Positions 41,217 to 50,069 of a DNA stretch of 64,000 nucleotides are shown piece by piece. Numbering within the stretch: the stretch's first letter is position 1; each line of letters begins with the position of its first letter. The translations under genes were made by a program, and so were the position numbers. Under the pieces are notes generated by a model. It made no database searches, was not told the DNA's origin, and saw nothing but the letters and a program-made list of their open reading frames with translations. This DNA comes from VGBV01 sp963780395 (lineage in GTDB: Bacteria > Actinomycetota > Thermoleophilia > Solirubrobacterales > 70-9). Where the stretch lies: NCBI GenBank assembly GCA_963780395.1, contig CAWABY010000004.1, positions 62,001 to 126,000 on the forward strand, in the 5' to 3' direction.

Positions 41217-41651
41217 CTAGCCCGCCGCCGTCACGCAGCGGAAGGGCCGGAGCTCGGTGATCGGGGTCGCGAACACCGTTCCGCCCTGGACCCGCGTGGC
41301 GGATCCGGCTGGACCCTCGACGATGACGTCGTCCGCCCAGGTCTCGCCTCCGACCTTCGAGGTGATCAGCAGCGCCTCGCCGTTGGTCGGCAGGCGAAGC
41401 CGCTTCGAGACGCAGTTGGTCTGCGCCGCGGCGATCCAACCCGACGCCGGCTGCACCGGGCTGTAACAGATCGACCCGTGCCTAGTGGTCCCATTCGGGC
41501 ACTTCAGCTTCTTGATCGGGATCGAGTTCGTCTTGATCGACTTGCCGTTGATGGTCTTCGCGGCATAGGCAGCTCCGCCCAGCGCGGCGAACAGCGCGAT
41601 CACGGCGATCGCGTTGGAGAAGCTCAGGTGCTTCCGAAACCGAGACAACAT
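41217..41651 (-). CDS. Secreted small protein with actinobacterial ALFAALGG-type signal
   Basis: 144 residues from ATG 41651. N-terminus SFSNAIAVIALFAALGGAAY is a signal sequence of a type common in this bacterial class, followed by KTINGKSIKTNSIPIKKLKC, a linker typical for these secreted proteins, then a Cys-containing beta domain (CPNGTTRHGSICYSPVQPAS). Function unknown; extracellular. Confidence 0.75.
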   Translation of the reverse strand: MLSRFRKHLSFSNAIAVIALFAALGGAAYAAKTINGKSIKTNSIPIKKLKCPNGTTRHGSICYSPVQPASGWIAAAQTNCVSKRLRLPTNGEALLITSKVGGETWADDVIVEGPAGSATRVQGGTVFATPITELRPFRCVTAAG

Positions 41652-41773
41652 CGTCGCTCCTTTCGTCGGGGCTCTGCCGAGGCCCAACTCTATGCGCGTC
41701 ACGGCCGGGGTACACCGTCCGGGCTTACGATCCCGGCCGCCGAGCCAGGAGACCCCGAGGTCAGGAGACGACG

Positions 41774-42637
41774 ATGACGCCAGCGCACCACAATCCCGAA
41801 TCGCCGGGGCCTCCACCCTCCGGCGACAGCGGCCCGGTCCTCTACGAGAAGCGTGACCGGATCGCCTACGTGACGATCAACCGCCCCGAGGCCCGCAACG
41901 CGGTCAGCCCCGAGGTGCACCAAGGGATGATCGCCGCCTGGGCCGACTTCGCCTCCGACGACTCGGTGGACGTCGCGATCCTCACCGGCGCCGGGGACGA
42001 CGCCTTCTGCGCCGGAGCGGACCTGAAGGAGTACATCCCGCCGATCATCGCCGGCGGCTCCAGCTCCGACGTGCGCGAGATCGTCGAGCTGGGATTGAAC
42101 GGCTTCACCCGCGGCATGCACCGGATCCCGAAGCCGATCGTCGGGGCGGTCAACGGCTGGGCGCTGGCGGGAGGCTTCGAAACCGCGCTCGCCTGTGACA
42201 TCCGCATCGCCTCCGACCGAGCGATGTTCGGCTCCTTCGAAGCGCGCCGCGGCTTCCACCACGGCGACGGCGGCCTCGTGCGCCTGGTCAACTCCGGCGG
42301 CGTCGGCGTCGCCATGCACATGCTGCTCACCGCCGAGCCGATCGACGCCCGCCAGGCGCTGGAATGGAACCTCGTCTCCAAGGTCGTCCCGCACGAATCG
42401 CTGATGGAGGAAGCCGAGACGGTCGCCCGCCAGATCTTGCGCAACTCCCAGCGGGCGGTGCGCTCGGCGAAGCAGACGATCCTGGACGTGGTCGGCCAGC
42501 CGCTCGACCAGCAGCTCCGCGCCGAGGCCTGGAACGCCTACACCTGCGCCGACCCCGAGGAGACGAAGACAATGCTGGAGCGCTTTTACGAGAAGACCGA
42601 CCCGGGTCGGGCCGGGGCCCACGAGACCGAGCTCTGA
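41774..42637 (+). CDS. Enoyl-CoA hydratase/isomerase family protein
   Basis: 287 residues. VTINRPEARNAVSPEVHQGM, LTGAGDDAFCAGADLKEYIP (oxyanion hole) and KPIVGAVNGWALAGGFETAL (second oxyanion segment) are the crotonase motifs. FGSFEARRGFHHGDGGLVRL replaces the usual PE catalytic region with FHHGDGG; the equivalents of the two hydratase Glu are not evident, so the reaction may differ. It starts an overlapping pair with the SDR. Confidence 0.88.
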   Translation: MTPAHHNPESPGPPPSGDSGPVLYEKRDRIAYVTINRPEARNAVSPEVHQGMIAAWADFASDDSVDVAILTGAGDDAFCAGADLKEYIPPIIAGGSSSDVREIVELGLNGFTRGMHRIPKPIVGAVNGWALAGGFETALACDIRIASDRAMFGSFEARRGFHHGDGGLVRLVNSGGVGVAMHMLLTAEPIDARQALEWNLVSKVVPHESLMEEAETVARQILRNSQRAVRSAKQTILDVVGQPLDQQLRAEAWNAYTCADPEETKTMLERFYEKTDPGRAGAHETEL

Positions 42638-43344
42638 TGGCCGGCGCCCCGAAGCCACCCCGGGCCCTCGTCACCGGCGCGGCGGCCGGGATCGGTGCCG
42701 CGATCGCGGAGCGCCTGCGTGCGGACGGCATGGAGGTGACCACGCTCGACCGCGCCGACGGCTGCGATCTGACGGTGGACCTCGTCGCCGACGAGCTCCC
42801 CGACCTGGCCGAGATCGACGTCTGCATCTCCAACGCCGCGATCGTCGACACGATCGCCCCCGCCCACCGCATGACCCCCGAGCAGTGGGCCCGCGACATC
42901 GACGTCAACCTGACCGGCGCATTCCGCGCCGTCCAGGCCTGCCTGCCCGGAATGCGCGAGCGGGGCTGGGGGCGCATCGTGGTCATCTCCTCAGGGGCCG
43001 CCAAGCGGGGTCTGCGCGGCCAGGTCGCCTACTCGGCCTCGAAGGCCGGCCTGCTGGGGATGGTCAAGACGCTCGCCGCCGAGAACGCCCACCGCGGCAT
43101 CACCGCAAACGCAGTGCTGCCGGGCCTGGTCGCGACCGAGAAGGTGCGGGCGATGCCGGACGAGGTGCTGGAACGGCTGATGCCGCAGCTGCCCGCGGGC
43201 CGCATGGTCGAGCCCGCCGAGATCGCCGCCACGGTCAGCTACCTGTGCGCGGATGAGCAGGCACAGGTGACGGGCCAGGAAATCGCCGTTGACGGCGGCG
43301 CCGGCCTCAACACGTTTACGCTCGGCGCCGAGGGAAAGGACTAG
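42637..43344 (+). CDS. Short-chain dehydrogenase/reductase
   Basis: 235 residues from the ATG overlapping the crotonase stop (TGATG). TGAAAGIGAAIAERL is the TGxxxGIG NAD(P) loop, ISNAAIVDTIAPAHRM the NAG-like strand, IVVISSGAAKRGLRGQVAYS followed by ASKAG gives the Ser-Tyr-Lys triad. Cofactor type is uncertain. With the crotonase it forms a coupled two-gene operon for acyl or alicyclic CoA metabolism. Confidence 0.93.
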   Translation: MAGAPKPPRALVTGAAAGIGAAIAERLRADGMEVTTLDRADGCDLTVDLVADELPDLAEIDVCISNAAIVDTIAPAHRMTPEQWARDIDVNLTGAFRAVQACLPGMRERGWGRIVVISSGAAKRGLRGQVAYSASKAGLLGMVKTLAAENAHRGITANAVLPGLVATEKVRAMPDEVLERLMPQLPAGRMVEPAEIAATVSYLCADEQAQVTGQEIAVDGGAGLNTFTLGAEGKD

Positions 43345-43688
43345 CCCTCGGCGTCGTAGCCGGGCCGGGCGACCTCGAGCTTGCGGCGGACGTGCTCGGC
43401 GAGGCGGTCGGCGAGCTCGGCGACTCGGTCGTCGAAGTCACCCTCCCTGATCCTGCGCGCGAGCTCGGGGGCGCCGCCCTCGCCCTCCAGCAACTCGGCG
43501 AAGAGCTCGTCGTCGGCGATGCCGGGGGCCTCGCCAGCGCGCAGCTCGCGGGCGACCACCGCGCAGACGTTGGCCGCGACCAGCACCCTGAAACGCTGCT
43601 CGCCCGGGACATCGGGGCGAAGCTCGGCGAACAGGTACTCGGCCACCGCCTCGAGCAGCTCGGGGGCGTCCGGGCGGTCCTGCGTCAT
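43341..43688 (-). CDS. DUF6285-like protein, paired with a phosphotransferase
   Basis: 115 residues: MTQDRPDAPELLEAVAEYLF, FRVLVAANVCAVVARELRAG and FDDRVAELADRLAEHVRRKL. All helical. I recall this small family being encoded beside APH-like phosphotransferases, as here. The ATG overlaps the phosphotransferase stop (ATGA). Function unknown. It is tail-to-tail with the SDR gene, overlapping by 4 bp. Confidence 0.75.
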   Translation of the reverse strand: MTQDRPDAPELLEAVAEYLFAELRPDVPGEQRFRVLVAANVCAVVARELRAGEAPGIADDELFAELLEGEGGAPELARRIREGDFDDRVAELADRLAEHVRRKLEVARPGYDAEG

Positions 43689-44689
43689 CGCCCGCCCCGG
43701 ATCAGCTCGAGCATGTCCCACTCGGGCTCGCAGACGCGGCGCCCGAGCGAGGCGAGCTCGTGGCTGCGGCGCCTGCCCGTCAGATGGTCGTTCGCCTGGC
43801 GGGCACAGATCACCGCCCACTTGACGTTGCCGAACACCTCCCAGTAGCGGACGCGATCGCGGTCCACCGGGTCGCCGCCCGCTTCCTCGTAAGCGGCGAG
43901 GAACCCGCCGAGGTCGCCAACCCCCGCAACGGGCAAGCTCGTCGTTGCCAAAGCGCCAGGAGCGTATGCAGAGCCAGCCGATGTCCTCGGCGGGGTCGCC
44001 GAGGTGGGCGAGCTCCCAGTCGATCACGGCGGCGAGGCCGGCCTCGCCGACGATGAAGTTGCCGAGCCTGAAGTCGCCGTGGACGAGGCGGGCGGGAACC
44101 GGATCGGGAGCGTTCGCCCGCAGCCAGCGCAGCCCCAGCTCGATCGCCGGGAGCGGCTCACCGATCTCGTCGAGCTGGCGCTCCCACTCAGTCGATCTGA
44201 GCCGAGCGCCGGATCGTCCGGCGCCTCCGGGAGCACGCCCTCGAGGGAGCCCGGATCGATCGCGTGGATCCGGGCGAGCGCCTCGGCCAGCTGGGACGGT
44301 CAAGCCGCTCGCGTGCGGCCTCGATGGTCGGGCTTGCGCAGGATCCGCGGCGCAACCGAGGTGCCCTCGACGAAACGCCATCAGCATCCCCGCGCGAGCC
44401 GAAGCGGCCTCCCTCGGGCTCGAACGCGAGCGGCTCCGGGCACCGGGACGCCGGCATCGGCCGCGAGCCTGAATGAGCGCGAATTCCTCGCGCCATCGGC
44501 ACCAGCGAGACCGAGCCCTTCGGGTCTCGGCGCAGCGCCCAGCGTCCCGGCCTCCCCTCGACCAGCCAGGTCTCGCGCGAGGCGCCGCCCGGGGATCGGG
44601 ATCAGCGACAGCTCGCCGGGGTCCTCGCCGAGCTCGGCGAGAACCGAGCGGACGCCGTCGGCGAGCCGGCCTCGGCGTCGCGCTTCCAT
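43685..44689 (-). pseudogene. APH-family phosphotransferase broken by many single-base indels
   Basis: Pieces in several frames match one kinase: RSVLAELGEDPGELSLIPIP; SRETWLVEGRPGRWALRRDP; KGSVSLVPMAR; EEFALIQA; PEPLAFEPEGGRFGS; then the intact catalytic part LVHGDFRLGNFIVGEAGLAA then VIDWELAHLGDPAEDIGWLC, and finally VRYWEVFGNVKWAVICARQA. The HGD and IDWE catalytic motifs are present. By hand, removing about ten single bases between 43938 and 44600 rebuilds the ~330-residue protein; nearly all are insertions. Either decayed or badly sequenced. Confidence 0.8.
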
Positions 44690-44703
44690 CCGCGGCCTCG
44701 CGC

Positions 44704-45396
44704 TCAAGCCCGTAGCGCTCCCAGTGGCGGTCGGGGATGTCGGCGGGGTCCTTGTACCAGTGCCAGACGCAGGGGTCGCGCTCGAAGTCCTCGGGCGGCT
44801 CCGAGGGATAGACCGGGTAGCCGATCCAGTTGATCGGCCCCAGCTCGTTCATGAACGCGCAGTGGGTGCAGTAGAGCGGGAACCCTTCGCGGCCGTAGGA
44901 CCAGTCGTGGGCGGAGTCGGTGACGCCCCAGCCGTCGGGCCCGTAGCGGCCGTTGCGCACCAGCCTTTGTCCCGACCCACAGGGGTTCATGGTGAAGGTC
45001 AGCTTCTCCTCGTCCTCGGAGATCTCGAACGCTCCCGGGTTGGGCCCGACGCCGCCGGTCGAGTGCCCGCGCCAGGTCGCCGCGAGCGACTGGGCGATCG
45101 TTCGCCGGTCGATCGCGTCGATCTTCTGCACCGTCTGCTTCCAGCTCCGCTCCAGGCTCCACTCCCACGCCTCGCGCACGCCCTCGTCGCCGAGCTTCTC
45201 CTTGACGAAGGAGATCAGGCCCGCCATTCCGTCGACCAGCATGTCGTGCATGAACTGGGACTCGTGCTTCTCGCGCTCGCACAGCTCCCTGGCGCGTCCT
45301 GGTCTGCCGGCCTTCGATCGCCTCGATCGCCACCTCCATCGTCGGCCGCGACATCGCCGCCAGCTCCTCGTCGCTGAACCACCGCTCATCGCCCAC
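44704..45396 (-). pseudogene. Unrecognised conserved protein with one frameshift
   Basis: N-terminus MGDERWFSDEELAAMSRPTM, then a frame change near 45300 into ELCEREKHESQFMHDMLVDG, then AATWRGHSTGGVGPNPGAFE, EKLTFTMNPCGSGQRLVRNG, HDWSYGREGFPLYCTHCAFM and DPCVWHWYKDPADIPDRHWE. Removing one A in CAGACCAGGACGC (minus strand) restores the frame. Conserved Cys (PCGSG, YCTHC, DPCVW) could bind metal. No family recognised; probably in the same operon as the phosphotransferase. Confidence 0.65.
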
Positions 45397-45462
45397 GCGT
45401 CCCTCCTTCCCTCGGGGGGAAGGAAGCCTAATCCCGGGCCGGCCGTCGCCCCTGTCGATCAG

Positions 45463-45930
45463 CTAGCCGATCTCGGAGGGCTCGCGCTCGCGACCCTGAA
45501 GCCGGTCGCGGCCTCGCTGCACGGCCTGCAGGAACTTCTGGAGGTTGACCTCGAGCGTCGAGAGGATGTCGTCGGCGTAGTCCTCGGCGCCGAGGCGGAT
45601 CTCCCGCTCGCGCTCCCGAGCCTCCTCGACGATCTCCTCGGCGGCGCGCTCTGCCTGCCGGGTGATCTCCTCGTTGGCGACCAGGCGCTGCTGCTGCTCG
45701 CGCGCCTCCTTGACGATGCGCTCGGCCTCGCGCTTGGCCTCGGCCAGCATCTCCTGGCGCTCCTTGACGATCCAGCGCGCCTGCTTGATCTCTTCCGGGA
45801 TCGTGGCGCGCATCTGGTCGAGGATGTCGTAGATCTCCTCGCGGTCGACGCGCACCTGATCCGTGAGCGGCACGGGCCGCGCGTTGTGGACCAGGTCATC
45901 GAGCTTGTCTATGAGTACGAGTACGTCCAT
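45463..45930 (-). CDS. DivIVA/SepIVA-like coiled-coil cell-division protein
   Basis: 155 residues from ATG 45930 (MDVLVLIDKLDDLVHNARPV). VRVDREEIYDILDQMRATIP is the short hydrophobic crossing segment, followed by a long charged helix (RWIVKERQEMLAEAKREAER, AERAAEEIVEEAREREREIR) and FLQAVQRGRDRLQG. This matches SepIVA of mycobacteria in layout, and SepIVA is likewise near coaD in related genomes by my recollection. Likely peripheral division/elongation protein. Confidence 0.75.
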   Translation of the reverse strand: MDVLVLIDKLDDLVHNARPVPLTDQVRVDREEIYDILDQMRATIPEEIKQARWIVKERQEMLAEAKREAERIVKEAREQQQRLVANEEITRQAERAAEEIVEEAREREREIRLGAEDYADDILSTLEVNLQKFLQAVQRGRDRLQGREREPSEIG

Positions 45931-46032
45931 TGGTGCGCCAAAGCTTACGGGGCCGGAATATCCGGAACCGCGGTTTTGGGATTCGGGGCCGAATTGCAAT
46001 CTCCTGCCCAGTGCCCAGGCAGGCACGCCCGG

Positions 46033-46533
46033 CTATCGCTTGAGGCGCTCGGCGAGTACCTTGGCGACCGGGTCGGGGACCAGATCGCTGACGTCGCCGC
46101 CGAAGGTGGCCATCTCCTTGACGCCCGTTGAGCTCAGGAAGCTGTAGTTGGCCGAGGCGAAGATGTACATGGACTCGATCTCCGGCGCGAGCTTGCGGTT
46201 CAGCTGGTTCATCTCGAACTCGTACTCGAAGTCGGAGATCGCGCGCAGGCCCTTGACGATCGCCGAGGCGCCGTTCTCCTGGGCGAAGTCGACGAGCAGG
46301 TTCGAGAACACCTGCACCTCGACGTTGTCGAGCTCAGTCAGGGCCTGATCGAGGAAGGCCTTGCGCTCCTCGGCGGTGAACAGCGTCTTCTGCTTGCGGA
46401 TCGGCTGGTTGACGACGCCGACGATCACCTTCTCGAATACCCGCGAGGCCCTGGTGATGATGTCGACGTGGCCGTTGGTGACCGGGTCGTAGCTGCCCGG
46501 GCAGACGGCGACGCGCGGCTTCGCCTCGCTCAC
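46033..46533 (-). CDS. coaD: Phosphopantetheine adenylyltransferase
   Basis: 166 residues. AVCPGSYDPVTNGHVDIITR carries the nucleotidyltransferase T/HxGH motif (NGH), IVKGLRAISDFEYEFEMNQL the pantetheine pocket, and SANYSFLSSTGVKEMATFGG the ISSTxVR-like motif, here LSSTGVKE. It catalyses the fourth step of CoA synthesis. Its start overlaps the rsmD stop. Confidence 0.97.
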   Translation of the reverse strand: MSEAKPRVAVCPGSYDPVTNGHVDIITRASRVFEKVIVGVVNQPIRKQKTLFTAEERKAFLDQALTELDNVEVQVFSNLLVDFAQENGASAIVKGLRAISDFEYEFEMNQLNRKLAPEIESMYIFASANYSFLSSTGVKEMATFGGDVSDLVPDPVAKVLAERLKR

Positions 46534-47069
46534 GCCGGCTCCTTCGCGTACACGCGCACCAGGGTCTCACCGTAGGCGCGCTCGCGCGCCAGCGGCAGCG
46601 CCAGCTCCAGCGGAGCCTGCGGGGAGGTCTCGACCATCACGCGGCCCTCCGCCGCGAGTACGCGGCGGAGCGGCTGGTCGAGATCATCGCTGAGTCTGGG
46701 GACGAGGCCATAGGGCGGGTCGCAGAGTACGAGATCGAAGCTCGACTCAGGTGCGCGGTCGAGCCAGCGCAATGCGTCGGAGCGCACCACCTCGGCGCGA
46801 TCGCCTAATTCCAGCTCTTCGACGTTGCGCTGCACCAGCGCCGTGTCGGAGTCGACCAGGACCGCGCTCGCCGCTCCGCGCGAGAGCGCCTCGAGCCCCA
46901 GCGCTCCCGTTCCGCAGAAGAGATCCAGGACCCGCGCGCCGCCGACGTCGCCGAGGATCGAGAACACGGCCTCGCGCACCCGCTCGGTCGTCGGGCGCAT
47001 CTCGCTCCCCCGGCGGGGGCCTCTCAGGCGGCGCCCCCGCAATTCGCCGCCGCTGATCCTGAGATGCAT
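46530..47069 (-). CDS. rsmD: 16S rRNA (guanine-966-N2)-methyltransferase
   Basis: 179 residues. LRISGGELRGRRLRGPRRGS, MRPTTERVREAVFSIL, VLDLFCGTGALGLEALSRGA (motif I) and FDLVLCDPPYGLVPRL (DPPY catalytic motif). Modifies G966 of 16S rRNA. Four-base overlap with coaD, as in many bacteria. Confidence 0.96.
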   Translation of the reverse strand: MHLRISGGELRGRRLRGPRRGSEMRPTTERVREAVFSILGDVGGARVLDLFCGTGALGLEALSRGAASAVLVDSDTALVQRNVEELELGDRAEVVRSDALRWLDRAPESSFDLVLCDPPYGLVPRLSDDLDQPLRRVLAAEGRVMVETSPQAPLELALPLARERAYGETLVRVYAKEPA

Positions 47070-47078
47070 GTCCTGAGG

Positions 47079-49328
47079 CTAGGCCGCCAGCTGCTGGGCG
47101 CGCTCGTCGCCGAAACGGCGCCGCGCCTCGTCCATCAGCGGGCCCAGCTCCGGCGACTCGAGCGAGCCGTGTCGGTCGAGCATCTCGATCACGCGCCGAC
47201 GCGCCTCCAGCAGCATCGCGGTGTCCTCCGGCAGCACCGCTGCCCTGAAACGCGGGAGGCCGTGCTGGCGGGTGCCGAGGATCTCGCCCTCGCCGCGGAT
47301 CGTCAGGTCCACCTCGGCGAGCTTGAAGCCGTCGTTTTCGCTGGCGATCGCGTCCAACCGCGCCCTCGCGCTTTCACCCATGTCATCGCCCTCGGCGCCG
47401 GCGAAGAGGATGCAGCAGGACTCGTGCTCGCCCCTCCCCACCCGGCCGCGCAGCTGGTGGAGCTGCGAGAGGCCGAAGCGCTCGGCGCCTTCGACCAGCA
47501 TCACGGTCGCGTTGGGAACGTCCACCCCGACCTCGACCACCGTGGTCGCCACCAGCACCTGCGCCTGGCCGGCGACGAAGCGCTCCATCGCTGCGGCCTT
47601 GGCCTCCGAGCCCATGCGCCCGTGCAGCAACTCCACCCGGAAGTCGCGGAGCTCACCCGCGGCCAGACGCTCGGCCTCCACCTCGGCCGCGCGCGCCCGC
47701 ACCTCCTCCGAGTCCGAGATCAACGGGCAGACCACGTAGGCCTGGCGGCCCTCCCTGAGGCGCTCGCGGATGTATTCGTAGGCGCCCGCCCGCCGGTCCT
47801 CGTCCACGACCCAGGTGCCGATCGGTTGCCGCCCGGCGGGGAGCTCGCGGAGCGCGGTCGTGTCGAGGTCGCCGTAGGCCGTCAGCGACAGCGTGCGCGG
47901 GATCGGCGTCGCGGTCATGTGCAGGACGTGCGGCAACAGCGACTCGGACCCCTTGCCGTCAAGCGCGGCGCGCTGGCCGACGCCGAAGCGGTGCTGCTCG
48001 TCCACCACCGCCACCGCGAGCGAGCCGAACTCCACCGACTCCTGGATCAGGGCGTGGGTGCCGACCACGATCGCGGGCTCACCGCCCGCCAGGGACTCCA
48101 AGAGCTCGGCGCGGCGGGGCTTGGGAGTGGCGGAGGTCAGCAACGCGACGGGCGCGGGCTCGGCCGCCAGCAGCGTCTCCAGGGTGCGGAAGTGCTGCTC
48201 GGCCAGGGTCTCGGTCGGTGCCATCAGCGCGGCCTGGTGGCCGGCCTCGAGGGCGCGCATCATCGCGTAGAGAGCCACAACGGTCTTTCCCGATCCGACC
48301 TCCCCCATCAGCAGCCGCTGCATCGGCTCCGGCCCGGCGAGGTCCGCGTCGATGTCGTCGAGAGCGGCCCGCTGGTCGGCGGTCAGCTCGAACGGGAGCG
48401 AGTCGAGCCAGCGCCCCACACGCTCGCCCGCAGGGCCGATCTCGGCTCCGCGGCCGCTCTGGGCGCGGCGGCGGCGGCGGGCCGCCAGCGATGCCTGGTA
48501 GAGCAGCAGCTCCTCGAAGGCGAGCCGACGCCGCGCCTCTGCCGCCTGCCCCTCGTCGGCGGGGAAGTGCGAGGCGACCAGGGCGTCGGCGACTCCGGGC
48601 ATCCCCTCCTGCGCGCGCGCCCGCGCGGGCAACGGCTCGAGCGCGTTCGAGGCGAGCGGCGCCGCCTGCCAGGCCCACTCGCGCAGCTTCTGCGCGCGCA
48701 GCCGCTCCGAGGCCGGGTGCACTGGGACCAGCCCCGTCGTGTGGATCCCGGCGGGCAACTGGTCCCCGGCTTCGCCATCACCCCGCCTCCTCTGCTTCGC
48801 GTCCGGGGGCGGCAGCAACTCATGCTCGGCGACGTTGAAGCCGCGCTTCTCGAGCTTGCCCCGCAGCAACAGCCTCGTCCCCGGCGTCAGCTTGTCCACG
48901 AGCCACGCGCGGTTGAACCAGGTCGCGGTCACGCGCCCGCTCCCGTCGCCCACCTCCGCCTCGAGGATGGTCAGCCGCCGGCGGCGGGTCGGCCGAACCT
49001 TGCCGGCCTTGGTGACGCTGACCTCGACCGTGGCCTCCTCCCCCAGCTTCAGCTCGCCGAGCCCGACCGGCGAGGCCCGGTCGCGGTAGGAATGCGGCAG
49101 GTGGCGGAGCAGGTCGCCGAGGGTCGAGATCCCGATCTCGGCCGCGGCCTCGGACAGCTTCGGGCCCGCCCCCCTGAGCTTGGTCAGCGGAGCGTCCAGG
49201 ATCCCCGGCCGCGGCGAGCGAACCGGCGCGGCCAGCAGGGTCTCCCGGTCCAGCGGCTTCCCGCTCCCGATCGCCCGGGGAACGAAGCCCACCGGGGGCT
49301 CGGGCACCGGCTCAAATGCGGCCTCCAT
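47079..49328 (-). CDS. recG: ATP-dependent DNA helicase RecG, with an in-frame hairpin-repeat insertion
   Basis: 749 residues from ATG 49328. Wedge/OB domain (GRVTATWFNRAWLVDKLTPG), helicase motif I LMGEVGSGKTVVALYAMMRA, motif Ia APTETLAEQHFRTLETLLA, Walker B AVVDEQHRFGVGQRAAL, III LHMTATPIPRTLSLTAYGDL, VI QLRGRVGRGEHESCCILFA. It rescues stalled replication forks. Between the OB domain and the TTGLVPVHPASERLRAQKLR segment, the peptide PPDAKQRRRGDGEAGDQL is encoded partly by dispersed hairpin repeat B (48787-48808). Confidence 0.96.
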   Translation of the reverse strand: MEAAFEPVPEPPVGFVPRAIGSGKPLDRETLLAAPVRSPRPGILDAPLTKLRGAGPKLSEAAAEIGISTLGDLLRHLPHSYRDRASPVGLGELKLGEEATVEVSVTKAGKVRPTRRRRLTILEAEVGDGSGRVTATWFNRAWLVDKLTPGTRLLLRGKLEKRGFNVAEHELLPPPDAKQRRRGDGEAGDQLPAGIHTTGLVPVHPASERLRAQKLREWAWQAAPLASNALEPLPARARAQEGMPGVADALVASHFPADEGQAAEARRRLAFEELLLYQASLAARRRRRAQSGRGAEIGPAGERVGRWLDSLPFELTADQRAALDDIDADLAGPEPMQRLLMGEVGSGKTVVALYAMMRALEAGHQAALMAPTETLAEQHFRTLETLLAAEPAPVALLTSATPKPRRAELLESLAGGEPAIVVGTHALIQESVEFGSLAVAVVDEQHRFGVGQRAALDGKGSESLLPHVLHMTATPIPRTLSLTAYGDLDTTALRELPAGRQPIGTWVVDEDRRAGAYEYIRERLREGRQAYVVCPLISDSEEVRARAAEVEAERLAAGELRDFRVELLHGRMGSEAKAAAMERFVAGQAQVLVATTVVEVGVDVPNATVMLVEGAERFGLSQLHQLRGRVGRGEHESCCILFAGAEGDDMGESARARLDAIASENDGFKLAEVDLTIRGEGEILGTRQHGLPRFRAAVLPEDTAMLLEARRRVIEMLDRHGSLESPELGPLMDEARRRFGDERAQQLAA
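48782..48813. repeat. Dispersed hairpin repeat, copy B, inside recG
   Basis: Core CTCCTCTGC then TTCGCGTCCGGGG (48787-48808) with arms CCGC and GCGG. On the recG-coding strand it encodes PPDAKQRRR in frame. It differs from copy A by one base in the core and has different but complementary arms. Confidence 0.75.
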
Positions 49329-49381
49329 CGCCACCAATCTAGGCCCGCGGGCCGATGCATCGGCTTCCCTACGCTCTACCG

Positions 49382-49864
49382 GTGCCCGCGAAACCCCTGA
49401 AGCAATCGGTCTGGGACTACCCCCGCCCGCCGCGAGTCGAGCCGGAACGCCGTCGCGTGCGGATCGAGCTCGGCGGCCAGACGGTCGCCGACAGCACCCG
49501 CGCGCTGCGCGTGCTGGAGACCGCGAGCCCGCCGACGATCTACGTTCCACGCGAGGACGTGCGCGAGGAGCTGCTGAGCGACGCCGACGGCGAACACACC
49601 GTCTGCGAGTGGAAGGGCCGCGCCCACTACCTGCACGCCGAGGCCGCCGGCTCGCGCGCAGAGCGCGCCGCCTGGCACTACCCCGAGCCCAAGAACGGCT
49701 TCGAGCAGCTAGCCGGCCACATCGCCTTCTATGCCGGCCGCGTCGACGCCTGCTATCTCGACGACGAACTGGTGAGCCCCCAGGGCGGGAGCTTCTACGG
49801 CGGCTGGGTCACATCGGAGATCGAGGGCCCCTTCAAGGGCGAGCCCGGCACCGAGGGCTGGTAG
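49382..49864 (+). CDS. DUF427 family protein
   Basis: 160 residues from GTG 49382. VWDYPRPPRVEPERRRVRIE at the start, PPTIYVPREDVREELLSDAD, TVCEWKGRAHYLHAEAAGSR and AWHYPEPKNGFEQLAGHIAF are the DUF427 blocks; the C-terminus ends KGEPGTEGW. Cytosolic; function unknown, widespread in actinobacteria. An in-frame extension to 49355 has no better start. Confidence 0.85.
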   Translation: MPAKPLKQSVWDYPRPPRVEPERRRVRIELGGQTVADSTRALRVLETASPPTIYVPREDVREELLSDADGEHTVCEWKGRAHYLHAEAAGSRAERAAWHYPEPKNGFEQLAGHIAFYAGRVDACYLDDELVSPQGGSFYGGWVTSEIEGPFKGEPGTEGW

Positions 49865-49877
49865 CCCTGGATTCCAT

Positions 49878-50069
49878 CTAGTCGGCCTCCCTGGATAGGA
49901 GCCAGCCGGCCAGCGCGCCAAGCAGCAGCCCGGCCTCAGGCGCGAGCGGCAGATCGGTGGTGACGCTGACCAAGATGCCGAGCGCCAGGCCGGCAACGGC
50001 GCCGATTGCGATCGCGAGTCCGGTGCTCAAGGTGGCCGAGCCTATTGCTACTCGGCGGCCAGCAGCCAC
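49878..50069 (-). CDS. Small two-helix membrane protein
   Basis: About 58-63 residues: LSTGLAIAIGAVAGLALGIL, then VSVTTDLPLAPEAGLLLGAL, AGWLLSREAD. Two Gly/Ala-rich transmembrane helices. It begins in, or directly after, the 3' end of the FakA-like gene (22-bp overlap), so translation may be coupled; the exact start is uncertain. Family unknown. Confidence 0.5.
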   Translation of the reverse strand: MAAGRRVAIGSATLSTGLAIAIGAVAGLALGILVSVTTDLPLAPEAGLLLGALAGWLLSREAD

